A stretch of 64,000 nucleotides of DNA from Lachnospiraceae bacterium JLR.KK002 (GCA_036941025.1 JAYMNP010000001.1:2192501-2256500); one strand, 5' to 3'; numbered from the stretch's first letter, positions 1-9,727 are shown. Numbers and translations are program-made. The notes: generated from the sequence alone by a model not told the origin.

Positions 1-2293
1 CCAGAATTTCGCTGTCCATATCAATTTCCACGTCCATAAATTCCATAATCTGGGCTACTGTATAGAAATTGCGCATTTCCACCCAGTCGTTTTCCTGTAT
101 TTCATAATAAGGCGGCTCCAGACTGCCGTTTACTTCTGCAAATCTGGGACAGGTAATCATCCTTCCGTTTACTTCAAAGGTAATGACTACTCTTCCGTAT
201 TCCTCCAGTTCTTCCAGACGGCAGACTGCCGCCTCTCCCATGGTGGAAGGCTCAATTACAATATCGCTGTTGGGCTCCAGTGTAGCATTGATACTGGTCA
301 CTCTGCCATTGACACGGACTACCGCGGACTCTCCGGGCTCCCCGCGGACAATCCGCTTTTTCCCGTTGACATAGAAATTAATTTCCTTTCCTCTTCGGGG
401 GAACAGCTGCTCGTTGGGGAAGCCCGCCCGCAAAGCGGCGTCCACAATGGTCAGTTTATTATTGTCATATAATTTAATCCGTTCCCCGTTAAACCGTACA
501 AATACAAAATTATTTTTCTGGTCATAATAACTGATACAGATACCGATGGGCGTTACCAGCAGTGGATCCTTTTTAATTTCCGGCTGTTCAAAATGGATTT
601 CCTGCAGCACTTCTTCCCCTCTCAGCGCCACGCGCTCCAGAGGCAGTTCCAGTTCTTCCGCCAGGTGCTCCACGAATCCATGGACTTTTCCGCCGCCGCC
701 TACCACAAAGGTGGCGCTTACGGTTTCCCCGCCGTTGAGTTCTTTGATTTTAGATGCAATATCTTCTGTCAGATTATACACCAGAGGCTGAATCAGATCC
801 CATACTTCCTCTGCAGTCACCGTATGTTTAATCATCATGATATCCTGATATTCAATTTCTTTTTCCGTGGTGGAGCTGAGCTTGATGTGCTCCGCTGTCT
901 TAAAGTCTACCAGATAATGCTGTACCAGCAGTTCCGTAATCTCATCTCCGGCACAGGGTATCATGCCGTAGGCAATGATGCTTCCGTCCCTGGTAACGGA
1001 AATATCGCTGGTTCCCGCTCCCACGTCTACCAGAGCAATATTCAGCATCCGGAACGTTTCCGGAATGGCCACATTGATGGCGGCGATAGGCTCCAGCGTA
1101 AGGCTGGCAACCTTCAGACCTGCAAGGCCTACGGCTGAATACAGACCGTCCACCACGTCTTCCGGCAGGAAGGTTACAATAATATCCGCACTGATAACTT
1201 CTGCCTTATGGCCTTCCAGATTGGAAAAAATATCTCCGTTCAGGTAATATTTTACCACGGAATATCCCACACAGTAGAATTTAAAATTGGTATCGTTATT
1301 TTCATTTAAAATCTGCTGAGCCTTCTCAATTCCCAGTAAATCCAGGGTATGCACATCTTCTCCGGTCACCACAATTTCTTCCGGAAAGCTGTATTCCACT
1401 GTGGTGGTAACGGTTTTCAGCACGCGTCCCGCCGCCGCAATACATACTTCGTTCAAAGAAAGGCGGCTCTGCTCTTCCAGTTCTTTTTTTACAGCATTTA
1501 TGGTACGCCCTACCCGGCCAATATCATGAATCTGGCCGTCCAGCATGGAACGTGTGGCATGTTCCTTTACATACTGGGCAACTACATAAAAATCATCGTC
1601 TTCTTTATAGCCTACGGTACCTACCACATTTCTGGTTCCGATATCCAGTCCAAATACCAGTGGAACTCCGTCTAACTGCTGCTCCATCTTATTTAACTCT
1701 CCTTTTTCCTTAATGGCCTGAGCTACCTGATAAAAGGTCTCTTCTCTGGTTCCGTTATTTTCAATGATGACCTGACAGTTCTTCCGGTATTCCTCATCAG
1801 AAAGCTGGCTTACGAACATCTGCTCCACCTGTTCTTCCGTGTAGCCTCTGGAACGCATCAGACGTTTTTTCCTGACTTCCTCCGAAGTACGCACATACCA
1901 GAGTTCATCACAGATTTCATCGTAATTGTCTTCAATCAGAAGGGCTGCTTCTATTATCACAAAGTCCAGAAGGCCCATGCGCTTCTGTTCTTCAATCTGG
2001 TTCAGAATGTATTCCTTCACCACCGGATGCATGACGTCGTTCACACGTTTCCGCAAATCTTCCGAAGTAAAGATTGCCGCCGCCAGCGCAGAACGGTTGA
2101 TACTCTCATCTTCGTTATACACTTCCACCGGAAGAAATTTCAGCAGCTTCCGGTAGCATTCGCTTCCCGGTTCCATCATCATCCGGGCAATTTTGTCCGC
2201 AATCAGATTTTTTACTCTGTAATTCTGCTCCAAATATTCCAGGATAGCAGATTTTCCTGCTCCTACTCCGCCTGTAATTCCAATTACCTGCAT
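1..2293 (-). CDS. coaE: Dephospho-CoA kinase fused in frame to an FtsA/PilM-like ATPase (C-terminus beyond window edge)
   Basis: One open frame runs from the ATG at 2293 to the left edge. Residues 1-202 are dephospho-CoA kinase, the last step of CoA synthesis: P-loop GITGGVGAGKS near residue 5, a DKIAR segment, and a length equal to a whole CoaE. Instead of a stop, the frame continues through Asn-Lys into a second Met (1687) that opens an actin-fold FtsA/PilM-like protein of at least 562 residues. That part shows phosphate-1 GLDIGTRNV, phosphate-2 LVDVGAGTSDISV and adenosine motif VVGGGGKVHGF, followed by an extra C-terminal region of unknown type. I checked every codon of the kinase part and junction and saw no stop. 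A ribosome site just before the internal Met suggests the second domain may also be made alone. Downstream of polA on the same strand. Kinase assignment firm; cell-division role of the second domain is inference. Confidence 0.85.
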   Translation of the reverse strand, partial: MQVIGITGGVGAGKSAILEYLEQNYRVKNLIADKIARMMMEPGSECYRKLLKFLPVEVYNEDESINRSALAAAIFTSEDLRKRVNDVMHPVVKEYILNQIEEQKRMGLLDFVIIEAALLIEDNYDEICDELWYVRTSEEVRKKRLMRSRGYTEEQVEQMFVSQLSDEEYRKNCQVIIENNGTREETFYQVAQAIKEKGELNKMEQQLDGVPLVFGLDIGTRNVVGTVGYKEDDDFYVVAQYVKEHATRSMLDGQIHDIGRVGRTINAVKKELEEQSRLSLNEVCIAAAGRVLKTVTTTVEYSFPEEIVVTGEDVHTLDLLGIEKAQQILNENNDTNFKFYCVGYSVVKYYLNGDIFSNLEGHKAEVISADIIVTFLPEDVVDGLYSAVGLAGLKVASLTLEPIAAINVAIPETFRMLNIALVDVGAGTSDISVTRDGSIIAYGMIPCAGDEITELLVQHYLVDFKTAEHIKLSSTTEKEIEYQDIMMIKHTVTAEEVWDLIQPLVYNLTEDIASKIKELNGGETVSATFVVGGGGKVHGFVEHLAEELELPLERVALRGEEVLQEIHFEQPEIKKDPLLVTPIGICISYYDQKNNFVFVRFNGERIKLYDNNKLTIVDAALRAGFPNEQLFPRRGKEINFYVNGKKRIVRGEPGESAVVRVNGRVTSINATLEPNSDIVIEPSTMGEAAVCRLEELEEYGRVVITFEVNGRMITCPRFAEVNGSLEPPYYEIQENDWVEMRNFYTVAQIMEFMDVEIDMDSEIL
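1685..1706 (-). promoter_or_regulatory. Internal ribosome binding site and start at the CoaE/FtsA junction
   Basis: On the minus strand an AAAAAGGAG element lies about 11 nt before the ATG at 1687. The ATG is in the same frame as coaE, so ribosomes could read through as a fusion or initiate here to give a separate FtsA-like protein. Confidence 0.5.
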
Positions 2294-2361
2294 ACCACAA
2301 AACTCCTTTATCTTTGATTGATGGCGGCAGTTTCTCCTGCGCCACCTGCAAATCTGTTATT

Positions 2362-5088
2362 TTAGTGTGCGTCGTACCAGTCTTTTCCCTGCTTCATGTC
2401 AATCTCCAGCTTAACGGAAAGGTCGGCTGCCGTTTCCATTTCCTGCTCCAGAATGGCCTTTACCTGCTCTGTCTCCTCCTCCCAGGCTTCGATGAGAAGC
2501 TCATCATGTACCTGCAGAATCAGCCGGGAACGGAGCCCCTGTTCTTTCAGCTTTTCACTGACACGAATCATGGCAATCTTAATGATATCTGCCGCGGTTC
2601 CCTGAATGGGTGAATTCATGGCCACCCGTTCTCCGAAGGACCGCTGCATGAAATTACCGGAAGACAGTTCCGGCACCGGACGTCTCCTGCCGAACATGGT
2701 GGTAACATAGCCCTGCTCTTTTGCTTCCTTCACCTGCCTGTCCAGAAATTCCTTCACCCCTGGATACGTCTCAAAATAAGAATCAATATACTGTGCCGCT
2801 TCTTTTCTGGTAATACTTAAATCCTGGCTCAGACCAAAAGAACTAATTCCGTAAACAATGCCGAAATTCACAGCCTTGGCATTTCTCCGCTGCAGAGATG
2901 TCACTTCCTCAAAGGGCACATGGAATACCTGGGAAGCTGTAATCCGGTGAATATCCTGAGCCTTCCGATAAGCCTCGATAAGATTCTCGTCTCCCGACAT
3001 GTGGGCCAGCACCCGCAGTTCTATCTGGGAATAATCCGCATCAATGAGAACACGGCCTTCTCCGGGGATAAATACCTTCCGAATCTGCCGCCCCAGTTCC
3101 ATCCGGATTGGGATATTCTGCAGATTGGGCTCCGTACTGCTGATTCTGCCCGTAGCTGTAATGGTCTGATGGAAAGTGGAATGAATTCTTCCATCTTCTC
3201 GGATACAGCCCACAAGCCCCTCCGCATATGTGGATTTCAGCTTTGTCATCTGGCGGTACTCCAGAATCTTCGATACCAGCGGATAATCCCCCGCCAGCTT
3301 CTCCAGTACATCCGCCGCTGTGGAATAACCTGTTTTTGTTTTCTTTCCATAGGGCATTTTCAGCTTGTCAAACAGAATAACCCCTAACTGTTTGGGAGAA
3401 TTGATATTAAATTCTTCTCCGGCTTCCTGATATATTTCCTGTTCCAGCTCTGTGATTTTGCCGAAAAGATTCTCCCCATAGATTTTCAGGGCTTCTCCGT
3501 CCACCCGGACCCCTTCCTGCTCCATCTCATACAGCGTATAGACCAGAGGCATCTCAATTTCCCGGAAAAGCTGTTCCATACCGGTAGATTCCAGCTTCTG
3601 AAACAGAACTTTTGCCGCCTGAAATCCTGCTGCAGCCATAAAGCAGCCATACCGGAACAGTTCTTCCGGCTTTTCCCTGGCTGCCTGAGCCAGAGACAGT
3701 TTGCCCAGCAAATCCGTCCGGGAAGGCACCATCCAGTCCAGATGTTCCTTCGCCACGTGGTCAAAGGCATAATCATTTTTCAGAGGATTCAGAAGATAAG
3801 CCGCCAGCAGCAGGTCAGCCGTTTTTTTCCGCTCCTCCTGCCCCGGAGAAATCCAGGGAAGCTGCTGCTTCAAATCAAAGGTTGCCGCCCAGCCTGTCTG
3901 CTTCAGCAAGTCAGCCAATGCCTGCCTCAGCCATGCGCCTGTCAGCTCCGGCCCTGTTTTTACAAAAAATATCTGTTCTTCTCCAAAGGAAACAGCCGCT
4001 CCCAGAATCTGTTCCCCACGCCGGGACGCTTCCTGCTCTTTTGGAGTTCTCAGAAGGCTGTCCATGGAAATCTGGCCCTCCTGCTCCGTCGCTGCCTCCT
4101 GGTCTGCCAGGAGCTGAAACCCCACGCCCTCTGCTTTCCCGGCTTCCGCAAACAGTTTCTCTGCCTGAGAGAATTCCGTTATCTCCTGAAAATACTGTTC
4201 TGACGAAGTCGTCGGCGCCTCCACCTGAAAGCGGCTCAGCATATTCTGAAATTCCAGCTTCTTCATCCACACATAGGCTTCCGGTGTGAATAAATCACCC
4301 AGCACCGCCTCCTCCAGGCTGTAGAAAATGGGTGCGTTTACCTCAATGGTGGCAAGGGTTTTGCTCATCTGCGCCTGTTCATAAAACTCCCGCAGGTTTT
4401 TTCTGGCTCTGGGCGGACTGAGTTCCTCCACATGCTCATATGCATGTTCAATGCTTCCGTAAGCTGCTATTATGGCGGTAGCTGTCTTTTCGCCGATTCC
4501 AGGCACTCCCGGAATATTATCGGCAGTATCTCCCATCAGAGCTTTTACATCAATAAACTCTTTGGGTGTTACCTGATATTTTTCCTTTACATCCGCCCCG
4601 TAATAATCCTCGATTTCCGTTCCGGTACGTTTTGTTTTGGGAATACGAATCTTAATATGCTCACTGGCAAGCTGCAGCAAATCCCGGTCCCCGGATACCA
4701 GGGACACTTCCAGTCCTTCCTGCTGGCAGCGGGTGGCAATGGTTCCCAGAATATCATCGGCTTCATAGCCCTCCTGCTCCACAATGGCAACTCTCATGGA
4801 CTTCAGAACTTCTTTTATCACCGGCACCTGCTGGCGCAGTTCTTCTGCCATGGGTTTCCTTGTCCCCTTATAATCCGCGTACATTTTATGCCGAAAGGTA
4901 GGTGCGTGCACGTCAAAGGCCACCGTCAGGTATTCCGGCTTTTCTTCTTCCAGTATGCGGAACATGATATTCAGGAATCCATACACCGCATTGGTGTGAA
5001 GTCCTTCCGTGTTGGTCAGATCGGGAATTCCGAAAAAAGCTCTGTTCAGAATACTGTGCCCGTCAATTAAAACTATTTTTTTACTCAT
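2362..5088 (-). CDS. polA: DNA polymerase I
   Basis: Repair and Okazaki-fragment polymerase, 908 residues, the usual family length. The N-terminal 5' nuclease (about 1-290) keeps its acidic motifs, for example DGHSILNRAFFG, EADD and MGDTADNIPGVPGIG. The middle region (about 300-490) corresponds to the proofreading domain but lacks the DxE signature expected of an active 3'-5' exonuclease, as in many Firmicutes. The polymerase domain has motif A DADYSQIELR (near 680), motif B RRNAKAVNFGIVYG (near 736) and motif C QVHDELLIE (near 859). It starts at the ATG at 5088 and is divergent from the GGDEF gene. The coaE fusion lies 68 nt downstream on the same strand, so cotranscription is likely. Confidence 0.97.
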   Translation of the reverse strand: MSKKIVLIDGHSILNRAFFGIPDLTNTEGLHTNAVYGFLNIMFRILEEEKPEYLTVAFDVHAPTFRHKMYADYKGTRKPMAEELRQQVPVIKEVLKSMRVAIVEQEGYEADDILGTIATRCQQEGLEVSLVSGDRDLLQLASEHIKIRIPKTKRTGTEIEDYYGADVKEKYQVTPKEFIDVKALMGDTADNIPGVPGIGEKTATAIIAAYGSIEHAYEHVEELSPPRARKNLREFYEQAQMSKTLATIEVNAPIFYSLEEAVLGDLFTPEAYVWMKKLEFQNMLSRFQVEAPTTSSEQYFQEITEFSQAEKLFAEAGKAEGVGFQLLADQEAATEQEGQISMDSLLRTPKEQEASRRGEQILGAAVSFGEEQIFFVKTGPELTGAWLRQALADLLKQTGWAATFDLKQQLPWISPGQEERKKTADLLLAAYLLNPLKNDYAFDHVAKEHLDWMVPSRTDLLGKLSLAQAAREKPEELFRYGCFMAAAGFQAAKVLFQKLESTGMEQLFREIEMPLVYTLYEMEQEGVRVDGEALKIYGENLFGKITELEQEIYQEAGEEFNINSPKQLGVILFDKLKMPYGKKTKTGYSTAADVLEKLAGDYPLVSKILEYRQMTKLKSTYAEGLVGCIREDGRIHSTFHQTITATGRISSTEPNLQNIPIRMELGRQIRKVFIPGEGRVLIDADYSQIELRVLAHMSGDENLIEAYRKAQDIHRITASQVFHVPFEEVTSLQRRNAKAVNFGIVYGISSFGLSQDLSITRKEAAQYIDSYFETYPGVKEFLDRQVKEAKEQGYVTTMFGRRRPVPELSSGNFMQRSFGERVAMNSPIQGTAADIIKIAMIRVSEKLKEQGLRSRLILQVHDELLIEAWEEETEQVKAILEQEMETAADLSVKLEIDMKQGKDWYDAH

Positions 5089-5193
5089 AAAAACCGATTC
5101 CTCTTATTTTCCAGCATTCAATTCATAATCATTCTCTATTCTACACCATATGGGACCGTTTTAAAAGTTATAAATTTACAAAAAATATATTCC

Positions 5194-5222
5194 TTTACCT
5201 TTTTTGTGAAATATGATATAGT
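5194..5222 (+). promoter_or_regulatory. Candidate sigma-A promoter for the GGDEF gene
   Basis: TTTACC (5194-5199), a 17-nt spacer and TATAGT (5217-5222). The predicted transcript start falls after the first in-frame ATG (5206), which argues for the TTG start at 5275. Confidence 0.5.
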
Positions 5223-5274
5223 TTTATTGAATTTTACCGGAAATTATTTCCACAACAGAATCGAGGTAGCGGCA

Positions 5275-6354
5275 TTGAACAGATTACAGGAAATCGGCAA
5301 ACGGATTCTTACCGGAGAACTCCCGATTACGGACAAAATCAAATACAGCTTTACCATCTACTCTCTTGCGGCTGTTCATACTTTTTTTCTGTTCTTTTTC
5401 CTGTATATCCGCATCCCTTCCATGGCTGTCTACAGTCTGTTCAGCACACTGACTTACCTTTACTGCCGAAGGCTGCTCCGGAAGGAGGCCTACCCTCTTA
5501 TTTATTATATTTCCTGCGGGGAGATTATTCTGAACACCATTTTCACCACCTGGACCATCGGCTGGGAAAGTGGTTTTTCTCTGTTTCTCCTGGCACTGGT
5601 AGCCGCCGGATTTTACGTTTCCTACACTTTTCCCCGGCATAAAATCATAAGTCCTTTTGTCTGCGGCATATTATCTGCCGTCGCTTATTTCGGATGTTAT
5701 TTCATGGGACGCTCCACGCCTCCCCTGCACACCTTTCCGGACAGAAGAGTTTTTCATGTTCTTTATACCTTTAATTCCCTGTGCACCTTTGCATTTATTA
5801 CGATTTTCTCCATTCTGTTTATGATTGACGTACGTGCTTCTTTCAGCAAACTGTTCGAAGAAAATAAAATGCTGGGACAGATTGCAGGGATTGACGCCCT
5901 GACCGGACTTTACAACCGCTGGAGTATGGCCAGATTCCTCTCTGATGCTTTTCAGGCAGAGCGGCCGTTCTGTCTGGTTATGTGTGATATTGATGATTTT
6001 AAGAAAATCAATGATACTTACGGACATGAATGCGGAGATGAAGTACTGAAGCATATTGCCAGGATGATTCAGAGCTTTGTGCCGGAAGGCAGCTATGTAT
6101 GCCGCTGGGGCGGCGAAGAACTTCTGCTTCTTCTGAATGAATATACCTCCGATGAGGCTGCCGCCCTGGCGGATAAAATCCGCAGCACCATTGCCGGAAC
6201 CGACACTGATTTTCAGGATTCCAGAATTCATCACACCATTACCATGGGCGTTGCTCACCATCACAAAAACCAGACGGTGGAGTCCACCATTGCCAGGGCA
6301 GATATGAAATTATACATCGGCAAACGCAACGGCAAAAATGTGGTAATTCAGTAA
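5275..6354 (+). CDS. Membrane-anchored diguanylate cyclase-like protein (GGDEF)
   Basis: Predicted c-di-GMP synthase of about 359 residues. Several hydrophobic stretches fill the first 190 residues (about six membrane segments, MASE-like), followed by a GGDEF domain with DALTGLYNR, DIDDFKKINDTYGH and signature WGGEELL. The signature has Leu where Phe is usual (GGEEL, not GGEEF), so activity is plausible but not certain. A TTG start at 5275 is chosen because GAGG lies 8 nt upstream and the candidate promoter ends at 5222. The ATG at 5206 is the alternative and has no visible ribosome site. Divergent from polA and convergent with smpB. Confidence 0.85.
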   Translation: MNRLQEIGKRILTGELPITDKIKYSFTIYSLAAVHTFFLFFFLYIRIPSMAVYSLFSTLTYLYCRRLLRKEAYPLIYYISCGEIILNTIFTTWTIGWESGFSLFLLALVAAGFYVSYTFPRHKIISPFVCGILSAVAYFGCYFMGRSTPPLHTFPDRRVFHVLYTFNSLCTFAFITIFSILFMIDVRASFSKLFEENKMLGQIAGIDALTGLYNRWSMARFLSDAFQAERPFCLVMCDIDDFKKINDTYGHECGDEVLKHIARMIQSFVPEGSYVCRWGGEELLLLLNEYTSDEAAALADKIRSTIAGTDTDFQDSRIHHTITMGVAHHHKNQTVESTIARADMKLYIGKRNGKNVVIQ

Positions 6355-6356
6355 AC

Positions 6357-6419
6357 CGGCACAGGTGCGGGCATGACCTGCCTTTCCGCGGTCTGCGAAA
6401 CCTGTGCCGATTCTCTTTT
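6357..6419. terminator. Bidirectional hairpin terminator between the GGDEF gene and smpB
   Basis: A 10-bp perfect stem (6357-6366 with 6400-6409) encloses a smaller GCGG/CCGC pairing and is followed on the plus strand by a T-rich run. It separates two convergent genes. Confidence 0.6.
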
Positions 6420-6428
6420 CAGAAGGAA

Positions 6429-6896
6429 TCAGTACAGGTTTTTCACCTTAAATTCCCGCTCGGATTCCCGGCGCATATCTTTTTTCGCAATATCCTGACG
6501 TTTGTCGTAAAGTTTCCTGCCTCGTGCCAGGGCAATTTCCACTTTCACCAGGCTTCCCCTGAAATACACCTGCAGGGGCACCACCGTATACCCTTTTTCC
6601 GCCATTTTCCCTGCTATTTTATGAATTTCATGGCGGTGGAGCAGAAGTTTCCGGGTACGAAGGGGGTCCTTATTGAAGATGTTTCCCTTTTCATAGGGAC
6701 TGATATGCATTCCGTAAATAAAGACTTCTCCCTTTTCCACCCGGATAAAGGACTCTTTCACAGAGCATTTTCCCATGCGCAGGGATTTTACTTCTGTCCC
6801 CGCCAGACTAATCCCCGCTTCATATTTGTCTTCTATGAAATAATCGTGATATGCCTTCTTATTATTGGCAATTAATTTTATACTTTCCTTTCCCAT
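6429..6896 (-). CDS. smpB: SsrA-binding protein SmpB
   Basis: Partner of tmRNA in rescue of stalled ribosomes; binds the tRNA-like part of tmRNA. 155 residues, the normal size, with family segments [18 protein letters not shown] near the N-terminus, GTEVKSLR, the PY-containing HISPYEKGN region and the basic tail [12 protein letters not shown]. The ATG at 6896 directly abuts the stop of rnr, so the two are almost certainly cotranscribed and translationally coupled. The rnr-smpB order is a common Firmicutes arrangement. No ssrA gene was seen in this window. Confidence 0.97.
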   Translation of the reverse strand: MGKESIKLIANNKKAYHDYFIEDKYEAGISLAGTEVKSLRMGKCSVKESFIRVEKGEVFIYGMHISPYEKGNIFNKDPLRTRKLLLHRHEIHKIAGKMAEKGYTVVPLQVYFRGSLVKVEIALARGRKLYDKRQDIAKKDMRRESEREFKVKNLY

Positions 6897-9089
6897 CTAC
6901 AGCTCCTTTTCTTCCTGCGGTCCTTCAGACTCCGGCATGGCAGCGAGGTCTGGTTCTTCCCCATCCTCAGGCAGTACAAAGTTTATGGTGCGCATCATCC
7001 GGTCTGTGTCCGCCACCACAATCCGGATTTTCTCTCCCAGCCGGTAACGTTTCCCGGCAGCTTCTCCCACCAGTTCGCAGGTGTCTTCATGATAATGGTA
7101 GTAATCGTCTTTCAGGCTGGTCACATGAATCATGCCTTCTATCGTATTGGGCAGTTCCACATACATTCCCCAGGATGTAACGCTGGAAATCACCCCATCA
7201 AAGGTTTCTCCGATATGCTCCGACATGTATTCCACCTTTTTCAGTTTTTCCGTCTCCCGCTCCGCCTCATCGGCCCGCCGCTCCATCTGGCTGGAGCGGA
7301 CTGCCACCTGGGGCAGAATTGCTTCATAATGGGTAATCCGTTTCTCCGTCATCTTCCCTCTGAGGGTTTCCTTGATAATCCGGTGAATCTGTAAATCAGG
7401 ATAACGCCGGATAGGCGAAGTAAAATGACAGTAATACTGGGCGGCAAGGCCGAAATGTCCGGTATTAATGGTGGTATACCTGGCCTGCTTCATGGAGCGC
7501 AGCGTCAGCCTGCTGATTAAAGGTTCTTCCGGAGTATCTTCGATTTTATCCAGCAGCTTCTGCAGTTCTTTCGGATGAATCTCTTCCTGACCGATTCTGA
7601 TGGAATACCCGAAGTTATTGATAAAAAGGCCCAGTTTCCTGATTTTCTCCGAATCAGGTGTATCGTGGGTCCGGTATACAAATGGAAGCTCCTGCCAGAA
7701 AAAATCCTGAGCCACGGTCTCGTTTGCCAGCAGCATAAAATCTTCAATGATTCTTGTGGCCACATTGCGTTCGTATGGTTTGATTTCCAGGGGTTTCCCC
7801 TGCCTGTCCAGGATAATTTTTGTCTCAGGGAAATCAAAATCAATGGAGCCGCGTTTTCTCCGCTTCTCTCTCAATATGGCCGCCAGTTCTTCCATTCTTT
7901 CAAACATGGGCACCAGTTCCTGGTATTCGGCCCGCTCCGCTTCGTCCTGGTCTTTCAGAATTTTCCGCACACTGGTATAGCTCATGCGGCGGTCTGACCG
8001 GACTACTGTTTCCGCCAGCTCGTGGTCCACCACATTTCCCTTTTTATCAATCAACATAATGCAGCTTAAAGCCAGTCGGTCCTCTCCTGCATTCAGGGAA
8101 CAGATGCCGTTGGACAGAATGTGGGGCAGCATAGGAATGACCCGGTCTACCAGATAGACGCTGGTGCCCCGGTTTAATGCTTCCGCATCCAGCGCGCTGC
8201 CCTCCTGCACATAGTTGGTTACGTCTGCAATGTGCACGCCCAGACGGTAGTTCTCTCCTTCTCTGGTCAGGGTGATGGCGTCGTCCAGATCTTTGGCGTC
8301 CTCGCCGTCAATGGTCACTGTCTGCCAGTCCCTGATATCTTTTCGTCCTGCCATATCTGCTGTGGTCACGGGTCTGGCCACGTTTCCTGCCTGTTTCAGA
8401 ACTTTTTCCGGAAATTCCATGGGCAGGTCATATCCTTTTACAATAGACATGATATCCGTTCCGGGATCATTGATATGCCCGATAATTTCCACCACTTTTC
8501 CTTCAGGTTTCTTCCGGTCGCCGCCATATTCCGTGAGTTCCACCACCACTTTATGGCCGTCCGCCGCTCCCCGGCAATACTCCCTGGGGATAAATACATC
8601 CTGCGCCAGTTTCAGATTATCCGGCACCACAAAACCAAAACTGCTGTTCTTCTGAAAGGTACCTACCAGACGTGTGACACCTCTTTGCAATATTTTCTCC
8701 ACCGCGCCTTCCCGGCGTTTTCCTGACGGTTTTCCCGGCGGCAGGGAAATCTGTACCAGGTCTCCGTCCATGGCTCCGTTCACCCGGGCTTCCGGTATGA
8801 ATATATCTTTCTCTTCCCCCTCCACACTGACGAAACCGAAGCCCCGCACATTTCCGGTAAAAGTCCCGCACAGGAACCTGCTTTCTGCTTTGGAGTATTT
8901 ACCCCGTCTGGAAACTTCTATTTTTCCTTCTTTCTGAAGTTCCGAAAGCACCTGTTCCAGGTCATCTCTGTCTTCTCTGGGCACATCCATCAGAATGGCC
9001 AGTTCTTTGAGCTTCATGGGCACGTAAAGGTCACTGCACATGAATTCAAATATCATATTTTTTCTGCTTTCCAATAATTCTTTTTCCAT
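6897..9089 (-). CDS. rnr: Ribonuclease R
   Basis: 3'-5' exoribonuclease of the RNB family that degrades structured RNA and takes part in trans-translation. 730 residues from the ATG at 9089, which has GGAGA 6 nt upstream. The longer open frame to 9212 only reads into an interspersed repeat and is not used. Visible domains: N-terminal winged helix, two cold-shock domains, the RNB catalytic core with DGEDAKDLDDAI carrying the metal-binding aspartates and HYCHFTSPIRRYPDL, and a C-terminal S1 domain (GETFDGVISSVTSWGMYVEL). Between secG upstream and smpB downstream, a standard neighbourhood. A terminator and repeat lie between secG and rnr, so rnr may have its own promoter. Confidence 0.96.
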   Translation of the reverse strand: MEKELLESRKNMIFEFMCSDLYVPMKLKELAILMDVPREDRDDLEQVLSELQKEGKIEVSRRGKYSKAESRFLCGTFTGNVRGFGFVSVEGEEKDIFIPEARVNGAMDGDLVQISLPPGKPSGKRREGAVEKILQRGVTRLVGTFQKNSSFGFVVPDNLKLAQDVFIPREYCRGAADGHKVVVELTEYGGDRKKPEGKVVEIIGHINDPGTDIMSIVKGYDLPMEFPEKVLKQAGNVARPVTTADMAGRKDIRDWQTVTIDGEDAKDLDDAITLTREGENYRLGVHIADVTNYVQEGSALDAEALNRGTSVYLVDRVIPMLPHILSNGICSLNAGEDRLALSCIMLIDKKGNVVDHELAETVVRSDRRMSYTSVRKILKDQDEAERAEYQELVPMFERMEELAAILREKRRKRGSIDFDFPETKIILDRQGKPLEIKPYERNVATRIIEDFMLLANETVAQDFFWQELPFVYRTHDTPDSEKIRKLGLFINNFGYSIRIGQEEIHPKELQKLLDKIEDTPEEPLISRLTLRSMKQARYTTINTGHFGLAAQYYCHFTSPIRRYPDLQIHRIIKETLRGKMTEKRITHYEAILPQVAVRSSQMERRADEAERETEKLKKVEYMSEHIGETFDGVISSVTSWGMYVELPNTIEGMIHVTSLKDDYYHYHEDTCELVGEAAGKRYRLGEKIRIVVADTDRMMRTINFVLPEDGEEPDLAAMPESEGPQEEKEL

Positions 9090-9105
9090 ATATATTCTCC
9101 ATAAA

Positions 9106-9250
9106 TAAGAATGCGCAAGCACATTCTTCGCGCGCGAGCGGATTGCGCAGCAATAAATTTCCGCTCCGCGAGCTGTGCATAATGGTTTTATCTTACAGGA
9201 AGACACTTTCACACGTTAGTGTGACAAGGTCTTTCCTGTAAGATAAAAAA
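9106..9250. repeat. Interspersed GC-rich hairpin repeat, copy 1
   Basis: Starts AAGAATGCGCAAGC and contains the marker CGCGCGCGAGCGG, then TTTCCGCTCCGCGAGCTG. Its second half is a long inverted repeat, TTATCTTACAGGAAGA pairing with a near-perfect copy before 9248 around CACAC/GTGTG. Similar sequence recurs near 21.6, 52.8 and 54.1 kb, always between genes. Confidence 0.75.
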
Positions 9251-9276
9251 GACTGCCGGAACAAAACCGACAGTCT
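9244..9276 (-). terminator. Terminator after secG
   Basis: On the minus strand a stem AGACTGTCGG/CCGGCAGTCT (one mismatch) with a 7-nt loop, followed directly by six T residues. Confidence 0.75.
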
Positions 9277-9321
9277 CTTCTGTACCACATATACGCTGCC
9301 TGCAGCTTCGCAGACGGCTGG

Positions 9322-9561
9322 TTAAAAACTTCCAATATTCAATACAGCGGCAATCACCAGAAACAGAACCACCAATACCCTGGTAATCTTCACCAGAATT
9401 CCCTCTCTGGAACGTCCCTTGTTCCTGCCCCAGTAAGTGTCTGCCGCACCGCTGATGGTTCCAAGTCCTGCCGATTTTCCTTCCTGCATCAAAACAATGA
9501 CTGTCAGTCCAATACTTATTAAAATAAATATTACCATTAAAATCGTTTTTAATACTGCCAT
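9322..9561 (-). CDS. secG: Preprotein translocase subunit SecG
   Basis: Small auxiliary subunit of the SecYEG channel, 79 residues. Two hydrophobic helices (about 5-22 and 56-76) flank the conserved LMQEGKSAGLGTISG loop and the GAADTYWGRNKGRS segment typical of SecG. Its ATG at 9561 follows a GGAGGT ribosome site. The secG-rnr-smpB order is a conserved Firmicutes block. A hairpin terminator follows the gene. Confidence 0.95.
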   Translation of the reverse strand: MAVLKTILMVIFILISIGLTVIVLMQEGKSAGLGTISGAADTYWGRNKGRSREGILVKITRVLVVLFLVIAAVLNIGSF

Positions 9562-9692
9562 TTTCCGTACCTCCTGTGACTGTTCTGTTCACAACCTGTT
9601 TTATAGTATCACATTCAGGAATATTTTTCAAGAAGTTTTTACTGAACAGTAACAAACTGTTACCAAAGAACATCACCTTCAGAAGAAAGCAC

Positions 9693-9721
9693 TTGAAACT
9701 CTGCACAGATTATGGTATATT
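9693..9721 (+). promoter_or_regulatory. Promoter of the candidate antisense RNA antitoxin
   Basis: TTGAAA (9693-9698), 17-nt spacer, TATATT (9716-9721) on the plus strand, facing the 3' end of the small toxin gene. Confidence 0.7.
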
Positions 9722-9727
9722 GGACAT

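Noticed and set aside
2115..2351. 78-codon minus-strand frame over the coaE start
   Set aside because: Out of frame with the clear coaE P-loop protein; low-quality composition.
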